Assembly (NCBI RefSeq): GCF_026745355.1
Contig: NC_079205.1
Location: 63,164,915 to 63,228,914, forward strand
Direction: 5' to 3'
From: Beta vulgaris subsp. vulgaris
Taxonomy: Eukaryota; Streptophyta; Magnoliopsida; Caryophyllales; Amaranthaceae
Length of the DNA stretch: 64,000 nt
Shown here: in pieces, positions 60,896 to 64,000 of the stretch
Layout of the letters: each line of letters begins with the position of its first letter
Position numbering within the stretch: the stretch's first letter is position 1
Translations under genes and position numbers: made by a program
The notes under the pieces: model-generated
Told to the model about the DNA's origin: nothing
The model's database searches: none
What the model saw: the letters and a program-made list of their open reading frames with translations, nothing else

Positions 60896-61049
60896 TAAGA
60901 GACCGCCTACTTTTAAATTAAAATTAGGCAACTGTAAGCCCAATATTAAAAATAGAATAAGCCCAATAGTAACTAGGTTAATTTCTTTTGGTCACTAGTT
61001 TAATCCATTTAGTGACTAGGTCTACTTTTATATTAAAATTAGACCGTCT
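60896..61049. mobile_element. Short MITE with AGAGACCG ends (about 154 bp)
   Basis: AAGAGACCGCCTACTTTTAA pairs imperfectly with the inverse of TTAAAATTAGACCGTCTCTT. Each end also includes 'acttttawattaaaatta' (w = a or t), which is nearly self-complementary. The target duplication is unclear. Confidence 0.45.
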
Positions 61050-61389
61050 CTTTTAATAATTTTTGAATCTGATAATGTTTGAGCAACTCTTCATTATTAT
61101 TCGTGAACCACAGACACAATTTCGACTTTGGCTGGTTTTCAATGAAAAGCACTCTTTCTGTACACAATAGATAATATACAAATCCTTAATGAGATCAAAT
61201 TCAAAGGCAATTTCTATTTAATAAAAAGATGTCGAATATTATTGAACGGATTACCCATTGGATAAACATAGCATTGTTAGTTTATCACGCCTATGAGTTA
61301 TGACTCATTGTCTTGGTTGATGACAAGTACATTGAACGTTGTACCTTATATAACTCGAACCATGTTCAATACACAATTATAAGCACATA

Positions 61390-61637
61390 CTATTTTTCCC
61401 GTTTCATATTATTTGAAACATTTTGACTTTTATACTATTTACAACCGTCTTTTGTAATTCTACACATGAAAAATATAATTAGATAAGATCTTGTTAGATT
61501 TATGTTGACATCTAGTTTCGAAATATCAAACTTTTATAATTTTTACTTACAGGAAATTAAAGGTATATAAAAGATTAACGTTACACATCAACAAACATGC
61601 CAAGAAAAATGTTTCAAGTAATTTAAAACTGAGGAAG
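61390..61637. mobile_element. Stowaway MITE (248 bp)
   Basis: CTATTTTTCCCGTTTCATAT...TTTGAAACATTTT at left and AAAATGTTTCAAGTAATTT...GAGGAAG at right, with TA outside both. Confidence 0.7.
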
Positions 61638-61639
61638 TA

Positions 61640-62515
61640 TATGATACAAATAGAGGAAAATACAACAATAAAGTATAAGATATGGACAAAACAGCAATAT
61701 GCGACTCACCCATCATCTTTTAGTTGCAACATTTTATATTTTTTTTAGTGATTTTTCAATGTAATTGTAACATTAAACCTTTGTTTTGAGAGTTAAGCAT
61801 ATATTAAGGGACTAAAGTTTGCTTTTTTTCACCTTTAAGGGACTATTCTTTTTTTCTTCACCTTTTAGGACTTGTGATTAGTTTTCCGGCAACTTAACTA
61901 CTGTATAACCCACCTGAGCATTTGAAGTAAAGTAAAAAAAAAATAAATAAATAAATTGCAAGTCAAAAACAACAGTTTGAAGCAGAGAGCTTGATGTAAG
62001 GTCATTATAAAAGCTCTTTAATAAACAGAGTTTATAACATCTCTCTTTCAACAAAAAGTTCTTCTACTCAAGCTCTTCTTATTTCAAATTATCTTCTTCT
62101 TCCATCTTCTATCTTCCATCCTGTTTAATTTAAATAAAAAAATGTGGTTAAGTTGCACACCATGATAACCAACAAGTATTAAAACATGAAGTGGAGGAGT
62201 TGAAGCATGAATTAAAGCATAAGTTGAAGAAATGCATATTTATCTTATCATAGTAATTCTAATATCAATTTTTGTTTTCATGTTCAAGTAATTAGAATAT
62301 TACTAATTATGCTAGGATTATACTTACTTACCTTGTCTTAGTCAAGGTAGAACAATTGTGTTGGTCTCTTGTATAATTAACCCATTTGATCCAATTGTGT
62401 TGAGTTTGATGCTTTGGTTGATTGACTCCCAACGGTATTGATGAACTGTGCAGTAGAAAAATCACGTTGAAAAGCTTGTATTACTAATGATTTGAAATTA
62501 AACAATTAAGTGAAC
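61640..62515. other. Intergenic DNA
   Basis: AT-rich; no gene recognised. A pyrimidine-rich stretch near 62060-62120 resembles a plant leader, but no coding sequence follows it. Confidence 0.35.
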
Positions 62516-62521
62516 ATTTTC

Positions 62522-62920
62522 TTAATGAAATATAACCTCTGCTTGCCTCTGAAAACCACTTGGATAAGTGTACACTCCAACACCTTTGTTGTGTGGAGCA
62601 ATTGAGCATTGGGTTTGTTGTGTTGAAGGCTTCACTAGTGTTGTTGAGACACAATTCTGTTGCTTCTTTTTCTTCCTGGGTGTTGTTATAGGTTTCTTGA
62701 GAAATTTTATGCAACCTGGTTGCTTTACCGGGGCAACACATTTTCTTTTGTTGTGCCCCACCTCCCCACAATTGCTGCATTTGTTTATTTGACCTTTCCT
62801 TGACAGCTTACAACCATCAACCACCCCTAGAGATGGCTTTCTCTTTACAGTGGGTCTATTGTGGATTTTCTTCAATGAAGGTTCTTCAATTGGTGGGTAA
62901 GATGATTGTACCCATAGAAG
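62522..62920 (-). pseudogene. C-terminal remnant of a MuDR-like transposase
   Basis: The - strand frame reads YPPIEEPSLKKIHNRPTVKR, then SRKGQINKCSNCGEVGHNKRKC, a CCHC zinc knuckle (C-X2-C-X4-H-X4-C) after a basic 'RP...KRK...KLSRKG' stretch. This combination marks the C-terminus of plant MULE transposases. A Lys/Pro-rich tail follows to the stop. Transposase catalytic and SWIM domains are not visible upstream (62921 onward), so it is a fragment. Another zinc-knuckle protein cannot be excluded. Confidence 0.5.
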
Positions 62921-63070
62921 AAATCAATTGAATTTCATGAAAAAATAACAACTTAAGGATGAAACAAAACCATACCTTAATTAGATGCAAAAAAAAATCG
63001 AAGCATTGATGAAGCTTTTAAGCTTTGACAGTTAGCTTGCTCTGACAATGTCGCTTGAAAGTTTAGAGTA
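62921..63070. other. Intergenic DNA
   Basis: Nothing recognised. Confidence 0.3.
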
Positions 63071-63074
63071 TAAC

Positions 63075-63480
63075 TAGTGGTGTCAAAACAGGTTAGTAAA
63101 CAGGTTCTGGGTATACCCACGGCGAACCAGGTCATACCCGGACAGGTCAGGATTCTGATTGTCAGTGCCCCAGGTCATGACTGGTCAGGTTTTGTTCAAC
63201 TGGGTCGAACACATTTGAATCATATGGATTCCCGGGTGCCGGACAGGTCTGAACGTTCCGTTTACAAGTCGATCCATTCTCGAGTATAATTGCCCTTTGA
63301 CATTTTTTTAGCCAGGTTTGCGAATATCGTATTTAGGTCCATGTGCGGTTGAGTTAAGTGAAATGTACTCGGGTTGAATTAGTAATAATCTTACTCATCT
63401 TAGTTCGATTATTTTGAAACATCGGGTCCATTCGCTGTTGAACGCCAATTCAACTACGGGTAACTCCTGATCGGGTCATC
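63075..63480. mobile_element. Left part of a hAT-type MITE
   Basis: TAGTGGTGTCAAAACAGG resembles the left ends of the other hAT-type MITEs and is followed by 'ccaggtcatacccgg' and 'gggtcgaac' motifs. The matching right end was not found before the TA microsatellite. Confidence 0.4.
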
Positions 63481-63531
63481 TTGATTTTGTTATGTATATT
63501 GTAAATGAATCATATTAATAAAAGTATTAAG

Positions 63532-63535
<4 letters not shown>

Positions 63536-63606
<71 letters not shown>
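63536..63606. repeat. (TA)n microsatellite, about 35 units
   Basis: Uninterrupted TA dinucleotides followed by a short CACATATGTGTGTGTG tract. Confidence 0.95.
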
Positions 63607-63613
<7 letters not shown>

Positions 63614-64000
63614 GTGTGTGTGCGATAAATATAAGGATGACAACGAAAAATCAATAAAAACACCATATTGATTACCGTGATGTTTAATGTAGTCTTTTAG
63701 TCAACTCTTATTTATCAACTGCGTAAAACGACTCTAATGAGTAAAGGAGTAGAACGACTATTCGTATGTTTTAATATTATATATTATAACCAACGACAAT
63801 AATAACGAGTATACGATCAATTCCAAACTTTATATAAACAAGTAAAATATAGTTTAATACTAGTATAAGATTAACAACAATGACACTCCCTTGTCTTTAT
63901 AAGCTATAATATTATTTAAGTTAATTGTTTTTATGTTATACTATAGTTTAATACTAGTATAATATTTGTGGTCTTCTCTTAACTTTGTATATATAAGTAA
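63607..64000. other. Intergenic DNA to window end
   Basis: AT-rich; no gene recognised. 'atagtttaatactagtataa' occurs twice, near 63848 and 63942. Confidence 0.4.

Overview
The window is nuclear DNA from a flowering plant. Support: AT-rich sequence, intron-containing genes with GT/AG borders, and plant families of mobile elements (Stowaway, Tourist/Harbinger, hAT, Mutator, CACTA, Helitron, Copia, Gypsy). The proteins look eudicot; a Caryophyllales species is possible, but nothing here fixes the species.

Only three protein-coding genes are well supported. Two are secreted family-17 beta-1,3-glucanases on the + strand (5164-6733 and 11182-12865). They share exon structure and a promoter core, so they are tandem paralogues. 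The third is an eight-exon CCCH zinc-finger plus RRM RNA-binding protein on the - strand (41377 down to 38401). A fourth, weak candidate is the end of a small coiled-coil gene near 15005-15336 (-).

Region by region. 1-4.1 kb: a tandem satellite with a unit of about 320 bp. 4.1-13 kb: the glucanase pair, with a small hAT element between them. 13-37 kb: gene-poor DNA with many short elements: Stowaway MITEs, hAT MITEs, a Mutator-type foldback with a 9-bp target duplication, a Helitron, an odd element with LTRs in opposite orientation, a probable solo LTR, a Copia remnant, and two Tourist/Harbinger elements sharing one TTA. 37-41.6 kb: the CCCH/RRM gene. 42.3-45.2 kb: a three-level nest (Stowaway in Stowaway in hAT), then an inverted-repeat element split by another hAT. 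45.2-48.6 kb: a tandem repeat of about 380-390 bp, interrupted by a CACTA element and flanked by a segment that received a poly(A)-tailed retroinsertion. 49.1-49.7 kb: a decayed LINE RNase H. 49.9-57.5 kb: a Mutator-like element split by a 6.6-kb Gypsy-type LTR retrotransposon on the - strand that carries gag but no visible pol. 57.9-64 kb: Harbinger, SINE-like, hAT and Stowaway elements, the C-terminal remnant of a MuDR-like transposase, and a long TA microsatellite.

The genes do not form a pathway. The glucanases act outside the cell on beta-1,3-glucan (defence, callose turnover); the CCCH/RRM protein is a putative RNA regulator. The main interest is the dated nesting of elements, the unusual basic insertions around the nucleophile of the first glucanase, and a few structures that do not fit standard element types. 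All homology statements come from reading motifs; no database search was possible.
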